Positions 47,251 through 63,000 of a DNA stretch of 64,000 nucleotides are shown here, piece after piece. The translations under genes and the position numbers were made by a program. Location of the stretch: NCBI RefSeq assembly GCF_001625215.2, contig NC_030382.2, forward strand, positions 31,668,610-31,732,609, read 5' to 3'. Source of the stretch: Daucus carota subsp. sativus. Taxonomy: Eukaryota > Streptophyta > Magnoliopsida > Apiales > Apiaceae. How positions within the stretch are numbered: the first letter of the stretch is position 1; each line of letters begins with the position of its first letter. The notes under the pieces were generated by a model, which saw only the letters and a list, made by a program, of their open reading frames with translations, did no database searches and had not been told where the DNA came from.

Positions 47251-50200
47251 ATGGATAACTCCCCGGAAGCCTCTGATTTACTCTCCAAACTCGAATCATC
47301 TCCCGATTTTCGAAACTTCTACACTCTCATTTCCTCCTATCTCCTCCCATTTACCTCAACCCTAACCACCAGCAAACCCTCAAAATCATCGAAACGCGTA
47401 GTTGATAATACTCGAGCTCTCGCGAAGCAGTTTCTCCCCTTCCTTAACCGATGCCTTTCTTTAATCCCCAAGCGCCTTCTCTCCCAATGCCCCAAGCTCG
47501 ATTCTAGTTCGGCGCTCCAGCTCTTCGATAGTTATGTTGTTTGTCTTAATTGTATGGACTCCGTGTCCAGTCAGTTGTCAGGGAAGGCGTATGCTGTGCA
47601 TTTGCAGAGAGTTAGGTTGGTGCATTGTTATTTGTTTTGGGAGAGGTATGGGGATGCCAGCAGGGAAGGACTTTCGTTGTTGCAGTCGGTTTGTAGACTT
47701 GGAGGTGATGGTAATAGGAATGAGTATGTTCCCGATATGACGAGGGAGAATGAGAAGGATCATGATTTTGCGTGGTTGGTTGTGGAGATTGTTGTGTCGC
47801 TGGTTAAATGTGTGGCGATGGATCAAAGTAAAGTCGAAAGTGATTATCGGAGACTGCTCGTCATGATCAGTGAAGTTACACCTTGGTTTAGGTATTTGTT
47901 TATGAAGCTCGTTTGTGTATTTTATTTATTTTTGAGTAGCTTTGCATCTAGGTTGAAGTAGTAATTGGGAAATTGTCCATGTACCCTCTTACAATTGGCT
48001 TTTCTCGATGGTAATCAAAACATTTCTGATTTCCAACTGGTACCTTCCAACGATTTAATGTTTCCCAGCTATTCCATTTCTGTTTAGCAAAGTTAGACAA
48101 ATGCTAATTTATGCTTACATGACCATATAAGCAACATAAATGACAATTTTCACATTAGTTTGTGAATTTGTGTTAGTTCTTATGTTTTTAATTTTTGGAT
48201 TACAAATAATTGGGGATAAGACAAAGTTAGGGGCTAGGTTTAGGTGAGTGTAACAACCACAGTCACGGTGGTGAGGCGTCTCCGGGGGAAGCTGCAATGT
48301 ATGGGTGGATGTATATGTATATGTGGGTATCTATGTATGTGTGCTGGTGGGAGAGAGAAGGAAGATTTGAGAGAGAGATGGCGACACTCATAGGGAGATG
48401 ATGGGGAGGAAGTGAGAACATAGAGAGGGAGAGGGCAGGGGTAGTTGAGAGGGAGGGGCAGGAAAAATGTGTTTTCCTACTCTTTAGATGGTCGATTGAC
48501 TTGAATACAGTGTTTGACTAACAGTTGTGGTACAACAAGAAATGACTAAATACTTGATCGCACCAAATGTGAGCCAAAACTTTTTTGGAGACCATATAGA
48601 AAAGCCAATTGTAAGAGGTTACCGAATATAAATTTCCCGTATCTAATTATGTTTCAACAAATTGATTCAAACCCGATAGAAACCCAAGAAATCATGAAGA
48701 AAGTAATGCATTGGCAAAATATCAGCATCTTAGACGAAAACTATTTGGAGTCAAATTGAGGCACGGAATTATATATATCATCAAGTGCATGTTTATAATA
48801 TCTTTATTCATATATTTTGAATTTACGTATCCATGCACCTGCACTCTTGCTTCTTAGATGAAACAGAGTCTCAAGGAAGGCTTCTTTCAGATTTCATAAC
48901 AACAGTACCTAAGGTCCTAAACTAGTGGAGTGCTCAGGGTGCTATGACGTGTCTGTAGTAATGTAACTTAGTTTTTATTTGTTCACCATAATGGTCAGCT
49001 AATACCTAATTGCCATACATCATAAATTTTGTAGAATTCTTGACGCAAATGCATATGAGAAACTGCATAGGGTGCACGTGTCCTACATGAGTAAATGTGC
49101 TTTGATTTTGGTTGATGACCTAAACGATTTTGATGATAAAGTGGCTCGCCGATTTTGCTTGGCAACATTTGCTGAGCTTGCAAAGTCATCATCAAAGGAT
49201 CAACTTTTCAAGGTCGACTATTTGCGGTTTTTGCAATTTATAGCTTGGTGGATGTTCACAGTATTATTTAACTAAACAATTTTATATGCAGTTTGCACAC
49301 AGGTTATGCTACTCCCTGTTTTCGAAGGAAAAAAACCCATCCTCCGTAGTTGACATTTTAGCATGTGTACTGGATTCTGTGGCCAATGCAGGCGAGGTAA
49401 TGACTTTACCTTCAAATCATCCTATCTTGGGCATAAGAATCCCATAAAAGTTGTGTTGTGGTTAAAATGTGTTAGTTTTATGCTTTCACACATTCAGTGT
49501 AATAAATAATCCCTTAATACGTTTTAAGCTCAGGTTTTTGTGCAATTTTTGGGGCAAGTAAGTTTTTTCCAATTACATATAAGAGTATCTAAATGATAAT
49601 TGATAAATGAACATCAAATTTTACTGATTGAGCTCCAACATACAACAGGTAAACTTATTAGGTAATTTTAACTAGTAACTTATGAGGTGAAACAATCATA
49701 AACTATATGTAGGATGTAGAACACCTGTTTGGAGCTTATTAATTATTTATTTATATGAAAAATCTTCCAAGCACTGTGTGGCATGCTATATTATGTGTGT
49801 AAAACTACCATTGTGCAAATAATAATAAAAGAAAGGGTAATGCCGAATAAAAACTATTCTACAAAACCTAGTATGTGTAGACATGATCACTGCTTATATA
49901 TTGGATTATTTACCCGCCATGCATTGTGAAGTAAAATTATTGAATCATTTATGGTCCAACTTCTAGTTGAGGCCAACATGATTTATTTCAAGAACTATCT
50001 ATATCTTATCTTCAGCGTATTCAATATTTTATTAGTTTTGATGATTATGTTTTTAAATTCATGCTTACAATGTCAATAAAAGTACACCATACTCTCACCC
50101 TCACTAAGAATTTTATCTAAGCTATTTTCTTTTTGCTAATGATATATTTCTAATGTTTTCTTTAGATTATATTATTGTGGTATCAAAATTCGGTCTTACA

Positions 50201-51011
50201 TCTTACACATGTCACTAGAGAGGATTACCAAAGATCTCAACACTCAGTTTCTTTTTTCGTCATTTTTGGAATGATGTGATTATGTGAAGTGTTGGTTACT
50301 TGGCATTGAATGCTTATTATATCTGAGCAACCTCCGTCCTCTAGTTTTATAATTCATTATATGTCAAATAGCCGATCTCATGATTAGAGTAAGCGTGATA
50401 TAATTTAAAACATAACAGCAAGCGAGTTTGTCATCTGTCTTAGTTTATGGTAGTGGTCTACTTAAATATTGACCGAGTGTATGTATGTCAATGTACATCT
50501 TTTGACTTTGATCCATCTCATGCTCTATGGTTTTAGATGTCTGGTAATGTCATGGTAAGGATTGGGCCGATCGGCTACTACAGTTTTAATTTGTAGGGAA
50601 AATAGGTATGATATTTTAATAATGGAAAGGGTCCTTTAAGGATGACCGCAAGTCCTTGATGCCTACATCCTTGTATATATGTATATTGTTATCGTGCAAA
50701 TGATTAGAAACTATATTGATTAATAGTCCCTCCATCCACACTTTTACCATCCTGGCCAACTCCTAAATTTCGATTGTAAAATACATATAATTTAATTTAA
50801 TCTGAAATTTCTGGGTCCTTGAAGGATGACCCTCTCTCCTTAATACCCACACCCTTGTATATATCAGTATTTATGTTTATCTTTATTTTGCAAATGATTA
50901 GAAACTTCAATGAGTAATACTCCATCCCATTATAAATTAGCAACATTTTTGCAGGCTTTAGGCATCGAAGAGTGGTACTCTGTACTTTATAATTTATTTT
51001 TGTTTATTTTT

Positions 51012-51047
<36 letters not shown>

Positions 51048-54000
51048 TTATATTTTAACAAAAAATGAAAATGTATATATATATATATATATACAAGTAC
51101 CTCTTTCACTTGCCTTACTAAGCATGTGAAAGCTAGTAGCACACAGAAATGGAGTGAGGGACTAGGGAGTAACCTTTTATGAAAAGTAGTCATTTGTTTT
51201 ATTTTCTTTGGTTTTACCTTCTCAAAATCAAGAAGCAGGGTGATTACTATTTACTTGTGACATGGTTTACACTTATCAGGTTGGGACCCAGACTAGTACG
51301 GAACTCCTAGAACTCGTCAGTTACTGTGCTACCAAATCTCTTTATGCCAGTTCAGATATGAGTTTTTCTGTGGCAGAGCAATTACAGAAATTTGCTGATG
51401 ATATATGTTTGGTATGTTACTTTCACTCACATGTCAAGTACTTATATTACCGGATTACTTATGCATCTTATATACTGCATCTGTTACTACTTACAACTTA
51501 CAAATAGTCATCCCCATTCACATTTTGCAATGCATAAACTAAAATTAATGTAATTCGCATAGTATATGAATTTGTTTCGTTTTGTAACCTTATACATGCA
51601 AGTGCGCCTGTGTCTTTTCAATCACAGACAGAGAGATAACTTAAAAATTATAATGACGAACTGACTGAAATTAGAATAAGATGAGTTTTTTTGTACATAC
51701 TCACCTTTTAAAGTTCTGTTTCTTTTCAAATTATTTTTATGTAGAGTACAGCTGTATTGTTTATATGAGAAAATGTTAGTTTTCTCATACAGTACATTTG
51801 AATGGCTTTGTAGGTTTCTCCATCACCAACCCCGTTGCTGACAAGTCTATATGCCACAGGGTTGTTTTTCAGTGATTTTTGTGGTCAAACAATGGCGAAG
51901 GGATCAACTAGTAGTAGAACGGACAAAGATTCATCAATATATGGATTTTTGCTTTATTATGAACATAGGCTTCAGGAACTAACTGGTTACCTTCAATCAC
52001 TGAAGCATTACTACAACTCTACTAAAAGGATCAGCTTGCATGAAGATCCAGATTTGGTATCTTACTTCAATGCACTGAAGTTCTTGTGCAAGCCTCTTGC
52101 TGAATTTGTTAATTCTGAAAGGGGAACTATAGTTACAGAAATAGTAGATGCCACATCTGCTGCAAAGCTGAAGTATATTCAAGATGCACTACATCAATAT
52201 CTCGAAATTTTTATTCTTTATCAGAGGTTTGTGTTTCATATGCTGAAATTCTCCATCTAGCTGAATTCGTTGGTATGTTTAGTTATTTTGCTTTGGTTTC
52301 AAGTTGTCTTAATCCTTGATGCAGCAAAGTAAGATTGTTTAACGTCAAGTTGCATGTTGGTGTTGATTAATAGGGTACAGAAAACAAAAAAAAAATAAGC
52401 ATGCTATGCTATGCTAAACCTTGGTGACAGTGTCATTATAGATGACTCCTGATATCTTCCACTAACACTTCTTTCACTTATTTAGTGCTATTTTCAACCT
52501 AGTCTATCCTTGGGATGTAAATTTCCTATGTTTATCAGGCCGTTTTGCATACATTTCCTTAAGTTACTAGGTTTTTTTTGAACTCATTTTAGTTAGTTTA
52601 TTTGTTAAGTCTGCATAAGGCCTCATTAAATGTGATCCTATATCAGTATGATATACTTGTATAAGTTATTTTCTGGAGTTCTTCATTTAGTTCATTAAAT
52701 GAGTTGGTTCCCCACTATATTATAAACTGCAGGGGCTCAGAGAAGAAAAGAGAAGCAAATGATGGTAACAATAAAACAACTCTTTGTGTAGCTGTGGCTG
52801 CTTTCATCCTCTCAGTCAAGAGAAATCAAGGAATCAAGGTTTGCATATTATCTGAAATATGAGAACTGCTACAATTTTACCGTTGTGCTCTTCTAGTTTT
52901 GTCTTGTTAACTACTATTGCATGCAGAGGTTTCTGTAGAAGTTTTTTGAATTAAAGAGTTGTTTTCTATGATGTCTTCTTCTGGTTGCAGGAGAGCACGA
53001 CTTTTATCAAGAATTCCATTTCATCCGACTGGATCCAGTTTCATGGGCTGAAGTTTCTTTTTTCTTCTCTGTACAATTTCGGTGTTGTTCTCTACAAAAA
53101 TAATAATACAAAAGAGGTTTCTTTCTTAGCTGAACCTTTTTACATAAAATGTTCTCCTCTCAAGCAGTTGATGCCTTAAATTTTTATTTACTGTTGAGTT
53201 TTAGAACAATTCCAAAAGTTAGTGTAATTAACACGACCACATTATATAATTGTTCATAATAGGGTAAGGGAAACCAGTACATACAAGATGCACTGCTTAT
53301 CCTCGAGTTAAAGGTTGTAGTAGTAACCCAGGCATTTAATAGGAATGATGGCTTCTAATTTCCTGAAAAGGGTTCTGAAAATAATAATGATCATTTTATG
53401 TTAGATGAACAGTAAAGCAAGCGAATATACAAACAGTTGTATTTAGCAAATCTCTCCAACAGTGCTGAGTTCTTGAGATAAGAGATAAAAAACAATAAAG
53501 TGCAATTCAGTATATAAAATGTTGAAACTTTATTATTATGAGCAAATGTTACTACCCCTATTGAATGTCAATGTTGCTTTGTCTCTTTTTTTTTTTTTGC
53601 TCTATGGAAGCATATCTTATGATTATATATTTATATTCTTGATTCATCCTGTGTTTTCTTTTATGATTATATTTTGTTTTTACATTACACCGTGTGTGCA
53701 TGTAGAACCCTAAGCTGTTCTAGTACCGTGTTTTCTCTTTATAGCGTGGTAAGATTTTATTCATGTGTTCTACCCTTTTTCAGGCTTCATTATCATTGAA
53801 GTTATGTTGTAGAGCTTCATGGACATGCCTTCTAAACAATTGCAAGCTGTTTGAAGACAAATCAATCGAGTTTTCTGATGAAATGTCAGAGGATTCAATT
53901 ATAGGCCTTCTTGCTGAGGCATGCACCAGGAGTGCATTTGTTTTAGATGTACTTTATCAATGTGACTGTAATAAAATGAATAAGCTCATTACTTATAGTC

Positions 54001-57000
54001 TGGAAAAATGGGCTGCTGCTGAAAAGCTTTTTGACCGACTGCCCAGTCCTACAGCTTTGCTAAAGCAGTGGGTGAAGGTAGCATTTGTGTTTTCTTCTTA
54101 AGTTTATTTATCATGTATATCTTTTGTCTGATTTTTCCCGGGATTGCAGATACAATGCAAAATTTCTAAAACTGATGATGTAGAGAACAATGGCAAAACA
54201 TTATATTCTGTGCTGTCATCCTCTGTTAAAATGTCAAAAAGAGCACCTGGTATCTTACTTGAGCAGGTCTGATACTCCTTTTAAGTTTCTTGGTCCAACA
54301 AGGCATTTTAAATTTTTTGTCACTAATATGGTGTCTTGTCAACTCTTCGTCACTAATTCTCAGGAACTTCTTTTGTATGAAGAAATGAGGCCATTGAACC
54401 CAACATTTTGCCGAAGAATGCGGATGAAAATTGTTGACATCCTTCTAAAAGAGGTTTATGTTACAAAGACAATACAGAGATCCCGAGTTCTCATTGCAAA
54501 AGGAAGGGAGTTGAGAGCATGTGGAGTTGAAAGACTTGATGACTGTATAGAATGTTTGTCGGAATCTATATCTATGATGGTGAGGCTAATAGTGTTGCTT
54601 TGTTCATCTTCCAATTCAAACACATCACACGTGCATGCAGACATACATCAGTGTCTAAAATATTCTCTTCAATTATATATATATTACTTTCTCAAGGAAA
54701 GATGTGCTATTTATTCTTAACATATATTGCAGCAGAGTGAAACAAATCGTAGCATTCATTGCGACTCTATACACTCCTACTACTTGGCCAATGCTTATTG
54801 CTTACGTGCATTGTGTACTCAAGAGGCTGAACCTGACAGAAAGGTGTTATCGCAAAAAAGGCTAGTATTCAAATTTGAATAATAGATTGCCTAACAATTT
54901 ACGAGCATTGTATTATTTTAATTTAAATAACATGAGGATATATTTGTGGGTCTATGATCTTACCTTTTTTGCGTGACATACTTAATTCTGTGGCACAGAA
55001 TTTTTCAAGACATGGATGCTGCTATCAAGCTGTGGATGAGCATAGATCTTCCTTGTCTGTCTGGGCAGATAGATATGGTTTTTGAAAACATTTTGTTCCT
55101 GTTGTACCATGTAGTTGATTTGTTATCACTTAAGGTCAGACATATATATATTCATACATACCTGTTTACAGGATTGAGTTATCAACTGGTTACATACTTC
55201 TTATTGCTTATATATAGTGCTATTTTCTCGCAATTCCAGGGCTACATGAAATTTCATGCCAATATATATGAGATAATAATTAGATTATTTGAATGGAGGA
55301 ATGTACCTGTAAAAAAGCTTTTAGCTATACTATGGGAATGCAGAAGACTAGGCCATGCTCTTTGTGCTTCACCTGTAAATGAAACATTTATTACAACCTT
55401 GTCAAACCATTGTGATGCATCAAATACCATGGAATACTGGCTGAGTTGTCTAACGGAATCACCATTGTTGGAAGTTGGTTTTAAGCAAAACTTCTCGTAT
55501 ATGTTTACTGATTTCTCACTGGTTGCACACCACCATGTAAGTTCTCAAGCAGAAATCACCATTGATGGAGTTGAGCAGGCTGTGTCTAATCTCCTTTCAA
55601 GTGTAAGGCTTTTTTTAATGCTGATTAGAGCTGCTTATGTGGAAGTAGATATCTTTAGATTGTAAAGTTTTAATTTGTCTGTTATCCTTGTGTAGGTTCC
55701 TCTTTCTAGTGGTTCAGCTTCTATTGCTGCACATATGTACTATGATTTGGGGGAGAGATTGATATCTAATGGGCAATTCATTGAGGTATTTGTCATCTTA
55801 GTGTGCAGTGTATACCACAATAAATTCATGTATATTTGAATGACAATTTACAATTGGTAAGGAATCTTGTCAAATATTATGCTTATACTTTTTAGAGTAA
55901 CAAACTGAATTTGTGACTGGACAATTATAAGTAATCATGTAAAAAATTGCACCTTTAATTTAAGAGTAACAAAATGAATTCAGTAATATAAAAAGCTATT
56001 TGTGACAAGATGATAGCACGCCACATGTATTGTTTTGGCAGTTTATGCAACACATTGCCATAAGAACTTAGGAGCAGTTTTCTATTGGATCAACTATTCT
56101 GTATTAGCCATCTCTCTTGTCCTGCTTGCAGTCTCTTTTTTCTGAGTTTTAAACTTGTTGCTTAAAGATGGTGTGAGGCAGGTGATAAGCATCTGTAATC
56201 TGTATTGGCTGTACTCAGCTAAAATAAATATATGCTCCTGGGTGTTATAGTTAGAATGATGCATGTTGATCATAGTGGCAGGAGCACTGATATGATCCAC
56301 TCATCGACTACCCTTTACCTGCTTAATATCATAGGACTATAGGAGCTTTATAGTCTAAAAGGAGAAACAGATAAAACCTTCCATTGCACATTGATTCTGT
56401 ATTCACTGTTTAATATGTACAAGCATCACAAAGCTCGTGCAAGGCATGGGCTTGTATATCCATAAATATAAAATTCAATTATTGAAATATACATTATTAA
56501 AATATACTTATAAACATTACGACTTGTTCCGCGTTGAATAATCTATATTAAATAACTGACAGTTGTTTGCAAAAAAAAAAACTTATATTCTTTATTTATC
56601 TTATAAATAATTATTACATTATTGTTTCTTCTGGTAACTCATTTTGAGCTCTGCAATATTATTTAGATATTTTGCTTTGTACCTTTTATTAGCAGTTCGA
56701 GAATCACATACTTACATGGACCAGTTATGTCCTGATGACATATAATTGATTCTGCTGTTTATAAAGATAAACATTGCTAAGTTTTTAACGGCCTTCCAAC
56801 TCTTTGTCTAGGCTCTTTCATATGCCAAAGAAGCATACCAGATACGCACTAAACTTTTTCAAGAAAAATTTATGTACAAAATAGATCAGCAAAGTGAAGT
56901 CTGCAATGGAACTGGAGAAGTGCTACAAAAGCAGTGTTACAGTCTCAAGACTTTAGACATATTTTCTTCTGTGGCTACAGCAGCTTGGTCTTCGGAATGT

Positions 57001-60000
57001 GTTACACGTGATTTTGACAGCCATGTTGTTACTCCATGGAATGTACTGCAACGTTATCTTGAAAGCATTTTACAGGTTAGATACTTCAAACTCATTGGTG
57101 GAGCTTTTGGATAGTTATGTGGGTTAATTAGTAATTTATTGTGTTCATCTATGTAACATAGGTTGGATCCATTCATGAAATTGTCGGAAATGGATCAGAT
57201 GCGAAAAGGCTTTTATTGTGGGGGAAGAACATATCCTGTTTTCAGGATTTGCCACTATTTACTATATCATTCTCTTCTGTTCTAGGTGCGGAATATTGTT
57301 TCCTTTGTTTATGATGCATAGTTTGGCACAAGGCCATCCTTTTCGTTGTTGACTAGAAAGAATGTTCTCAGTTGAACTTTATCACTGTTTTTATGTTATA
57401 TCAGGTAAACTATATTGCAAGGAACAGCTGTGGGAGTTCGCTGAATTGGAACTACAGAAGGCCCGACACTTGCTGGATAAATTAGATAGCTGGAGCCCCT
57501 TTTATTGCTGCAAGTGTAAATTAGTTCTGGAAGTTACAATCGACCAGCAACTTGGAGATTTGTCTAGAGGTCGATGTGATGATTCTAATATTGGTGAATT
57601 ATCTGTTGATAGGTTATTATATGCTGAGAAAAGGTATAGAATTGCACTTGAGACGCTGAGATTTTCAGAATGGAAGAATTCTGTTAGTAACCCTGAGGAA
57701 ACAGCAGTTAGTGGAACTGGAACGAGCTTTTCACTACAGTCTAATTACTTGGAAACAAAGATATCCTTCGAGTGCTGTAATAGGGAGGAAACTAAAGTTG
57801 ATCAAGAAATTTCTAGAAAGTCGAGAAAAGTTGCTAAGATTTTACCGAAGGGTCAATGTTTGACGCGACAACAAAACCGTATGATGACTAGGTCTTGTAG
57901 AAAGAATATTGAATGTGATCAAGAGGAGAAATCAAAAAACAAGAGCAAATTTCCTTCCTCGGATGCTGTTCACAAAAACACAAAAATTGTGAATTTGGGA
58001 AGCAGGGCCTCTAAAGAAATCAAGTGTTGGTACTGTCTGCCACATGATGTTAGTGAATCTGGTTATCTTATTGATTATATACACATGAAATGGGAGTTGG
58101 TTCGCAGGCGGCTTTTGTTAAGAGTGCTCACCAGCATAGGTATGTCAAATGGCATCTTATAGTATATTGTTTACTCTACAATAGAAGAGCTTTAATATTT
58201 GAGACAATTGTAATTGATTTTCATTCTCATGAGAACCAAAACTTCCTCTTGTTACATTTGAGGCAGAAATGTTTGTTTCAAAATAAAAATCTCTAGTGTG
58301 TGTGTGTGTTCAAATGTGTAATAGCAAATCTCTGTAGTTGAATTCCCCACTTCCTCTTAATCTTCAATATAACACATTTGACATTCATACTTGCTTGAAA
58401 GCTATAAATAGATGAAGTTAATAGCATTTCCTAAGTTGTATATTGGATAGAACTCAAGAAAATTTCTGAACACAACTCTTGCCTTGTCCACAATTTACAT
58501 AATCTGTCAACTGCATAGCATTATGGTTTTCCAAATATATAGCTATAATAGCATTGTGATTGTGTGTACATACTCGAGAAGTTATATTTGTTTTAACGTT
58601 CAAATCAAATAACTGACGCAGACAGATTTCTTTCCATGTCTTATTGTTCCCTTACGGATATATGTTAAGAGGCTCTTAATCTTGTTTTTGAGCAGGAAAA
58701 TGCTCGGTAATTCAGAATGAAAGACAGAAAGGAGATGAAATTTTCTCTGAAAGCATCTCCGTACTTGTCGCTCGGAATCAATTTTCTCCAACTTACCAGT
58801 CTGTTCCTTTTAGTTTAAAGCTTGATTTGATTGGATCTGATATTCCTGGAGATGCACTGGCAGTCGAACGTGCAACAATTCTTTACAACCTTTGCTGGTT
58901 CATCCTGAAATATAATCATTGCAAGGGTACAAGGTACTCTGAGCATTACATGTCCATCAGTTTGCTGATGCATCTGACTATAATTTATTTGCAGATGCAT
59001 ATTTCACGCTTGTTATTTTTGCAATTGACCGAAAATATCGCAAATAATTTGCCACATTATAACCTTCTGGAATTAAACCCAAACATGGGGAAACTAGGCT
59101 TGATGTTACTTATATGTCCTGAAGTAAGATGATCAAAAGACAGCTTGAAAATGACACATGTGCTAGGCTGCTGGCACCCTACAGAGTGTTGGTGGTGTGG
59201 GCTGACATTTTCCCAGTGATTTGTCACTTGATCTTCTTCACTTGAATGCCTTATTATCTAAGTTTGGGTTTGTTTGAGGGGATGAATGTGAAGAAATCAG
59301 AATTTGGCCTTAGTTTTCCTTAGAAAACTCTAGTTCCACAAATCAGTTACCTTTCTTTTTATATTATGAAACATTCTCTAATGGCCATCTCACAATCTCG
59401 GATCACTTTTGTCTGTGTCAAGTGCTCAAAGGCACCAACATTTTTTGAATATTATTCAAACCCTGGAAAGGGTAACAGCGTTATATTAGTATATTGATGG
59501 TGATATGTAAATATAATATATCTATATCTTATTACCTTACTACTGGTCAAAAGCCTTTTATTGTAGCCTATTGTCTACTTTGTTGTTATATAGTGTCATG
59601 TTTCACATGTTTATTTAAATGTTCTTAATGTGTCGAATGAGATCTTATACACACGAGACCAAAATGCTAATTTTGGAGATAGATTAGTAAATAACAATAC
59701 CATAAGGTTTCAGTTCAGCTAAGTCTATCCATTTATTCATTTGAATGGGTTATATGAATAATATTTGATAGGTTGTTCAGTGAACTAATACCACACACAA
59801 ACATTCTTTGATTGTGTGTGTGGTGAATATAATTACTTGCTGGCTTATTTACATTTTTAATATTGATTCTTTCTAATTTTTCTATCTTAAACTAAATTGG
59901 AATATGCATTACTTATTTTGCTACACCTAAGTTTCTTTCTCTACAATGTTTTAGTGTTGGTTCTGATTTTTCCGGAATTACAATATCAAGAATAATGGCT

Positions 60001-63000
60001 TGGCTGAAGCTGGCATTTCTAATCTGCCGCGAGGTTCCTGTACTTTTTCGGAAGGTTAGAAATTACATTATTTGCATAATATTCTCGTTTCTTAGAATAA
60101 GAGCGAAGAAAAATTCTTGAAGACGGAACATTTTCTCTGAAAAAACTAAGTATAATAAAATGCCTTTTACCTTTTGTCTACATAGGCTTGTCTTTCATAG
60201 TGATGCCGTTGCTTTCTTAAATTTTCCTTAATCTTACACATTGTTTGGTAGTAAAAGAAATATACTCCCTCCGTTCCTATTTACTTGTCCACCTCACTTT
60301 TTGCACGCATTTTAACATATAAAATATAGCTTCACAAGTTATTCTGAATAAAAATTTATGTCAAGTACTTGCAAATAGTAAAGAGGACTAGTAAACAGGA
60401 ACAGAAGTACTTTATACAGTTAATTTGCCTATTTAATTTTCCATTTTCAATTTTGCACCAACAAATGCAGGTTTCCAGGTTGCTTGCTGTTCTGTATATA
60501 TGTTCCTCAGTCAAAATTTTGTCTCTGCCTTCATCTCATTCCGACACTATCACTGCCAGTCAGTGGGGTTCATATTTTCATCAAGCTTCTCTCGGCACAC
60601 ACTTTAATCAGCAGTTGTTTTCACATAAGGCTGGGAAGCAGAAAGGCGAAAGTTTTTCAAAAACTAAGGTTCGTCTTGAGCCTTATATTCCTATTCCTGG
60701 ACACTGTTACATGTTGTCAGCAATTTCATGTTGTGAGCAACTTCTGAGGAAAGTTTCTGTCCTATCCATCATCTTCTGTTACTAGTTTTTTGTGATATCT
60801 CATATATGATTACTGACCCTAACTAATTTCCTTTGTCTTTAGGTTCATTGGGATGTTTATTTAGATTTCTCTTCAAACCTTGTTTTCTTATAGTTCTCTG
60901 GTTATTGATTGTGTGTAATTGATGCTTTTGTGTTTTGAATTTTTGATATATTCCTAATCTGTCAAATAAAGCATATTGTTTTCTGATGCAGTATGGATCA
61001 TGTCAAGCCACTTTAATTGAAAAAATAACACAAAAAGACTCATCTTTGGCTACTTGAAAGACTCAAGACAATCAGCCTGATAAAATGCTAGAATCATATT
61101 GAAAAATTTCACTATTCCAAGTCATACACTTGTACCTTTTCTAGCAGAGTATTTCTAGCACGGATCTCACTGAGAAGACATACACCTAATTTTGCCGACG
61201 CAATGGACAAAATTCTAATTTTTTGGTAAATGTAGCAGGAATGCTTGATTTTTGGCATCTTGACTAATTAGAGTGTTTGCATGTGATTCAGGGATGCCTT
61301 TCTACCTCAAGTTCACTTGGTCAAGAAACAGCCAACTCAGTCAGGTTCTGCCTGGCTTGTAATTTTTTCAACACATTATTATTCACACTTTATTACTTAC
61401 TGATATTGCTTCGTTCCTGCAATAGGCGTACGCCAGATATACTACTGAGAGAATTTGTATCAAATTTCTATCAGAGCCTTCCTCCTGCTACGATCATCTG
61501 TATTAGCTTGCTTGGAGTTGCTTATGCCAGTTTGCTTAGAGAATTATCTTCTTCTCCTGCATCTGTTCGAGCATGGATACTGTTTTCACGTCTGAAATCA
61601 GACGGTCAACCTGTTTTTCTTCTTCTACCAGCAGATTCGATTTTAGGAGGTAATCTTAATTATTCTTTTTGGGTTCTATGCAAATAAAATCTTTTTTTTT
61701 GTTTTAATTTGGATATTGAATGTTAATATTAAGTAACTTTATTATGAATTACTTAAAAAACTTGAACCTGTAGAAGTTGCTTCACGTTGATACTTAATTA
61801 ATAATCAGAAGCTTCAGGTGATGAAACCACCAGCCTGGGGTTCCTCCATGAAAGCCAGAGTAGTGTTAAAAGATGGCATTGTCCTTGGGGCTCCACTGTG
61901 GTTGATGATGTAGCTCCAGTATTCAAATTGATACTAGAACAGAATTACTTGTCATCGTCAGCATACCCCCTAGAAGATACAAAGATGACAAGGTCATTGT
62001 GGTGGACACAAAGAAGAAAGCTAGACCAATACCTTGGACACTTTCTTAGGTAAATTTTGTCATGATACCTTTAACCAAATATGTGGAATGCATGCAGAAT
62101 TGCAGTCTGCAGATGGTCGTTACTAAGTGCTTGTAATATAGTTTCATTTTCTTTCAAAATTGTCATTGCTCTTGAATATTGTCATCATTATTGTTTCAAC
62201 CTCTTCTTATGATTCGTATATTGATTTGGTATACTGTGGGGTAATGTTTTATCTGCCAGGGATATAGAAGAAAAATGGTTTGGACCATGGAAATTCTTGT
62301 TTTGTAGTGACTGGTCAGACTGCAAGCACCTAGATCTAGCAATCAATAAGCTGGCAGATGATCTTAAAGTGAAATGTGATGTTAATCTACATGAGAGTCT
62401 TCTGAGAGTTATCTTGGCAGGTGGGCAACATGCCTGTGATAGCTCAAGATGTGTTCCAAACTTAATTTTGAATAATGGATGCCATGTTGACGGTGTGGAA
62501 TGTAATATTGATGAAATGTCCATGGTGTTCAAGCTTATTCTTGAAACAATCCATGAGTTTGAGGAGGACCTTTGTGTAAATAGAGAACCGATCATCTTAG
62601 TGCTGGATCATGAGATTCAGGTGACTTTTGTTTCCTTCATTTGTTATTTCATGGAAGTTTTCTTGATTAGTTTCATATCTTTCACTGTTTTATGTAATTA
62701 GTTTAGCTTACAACCTGCATGTCTTACTTTATCTCTGTTAGAGATTCTGCAGTAGGATTCTTGTAAATTTGTCCTTTCTCGAATTATTAGTTATTATTAC
62801 TTTTTATGGTACTATGTGCTTCTGTTGTTACAGTCTTTGTCACTACAAGCATTTAAACTAATTATTGTCTTCGACAGATGCTTCCTTGGGAGAGTTTGCC
62901 GATATTAAGAAATCAGGAGGTTTACCGCATGCCTTCTATTTGCAGCATTTTTGCATCCCTTGATCGACATGATCATAAAAAGCTCGGAACGGGTTCCATG

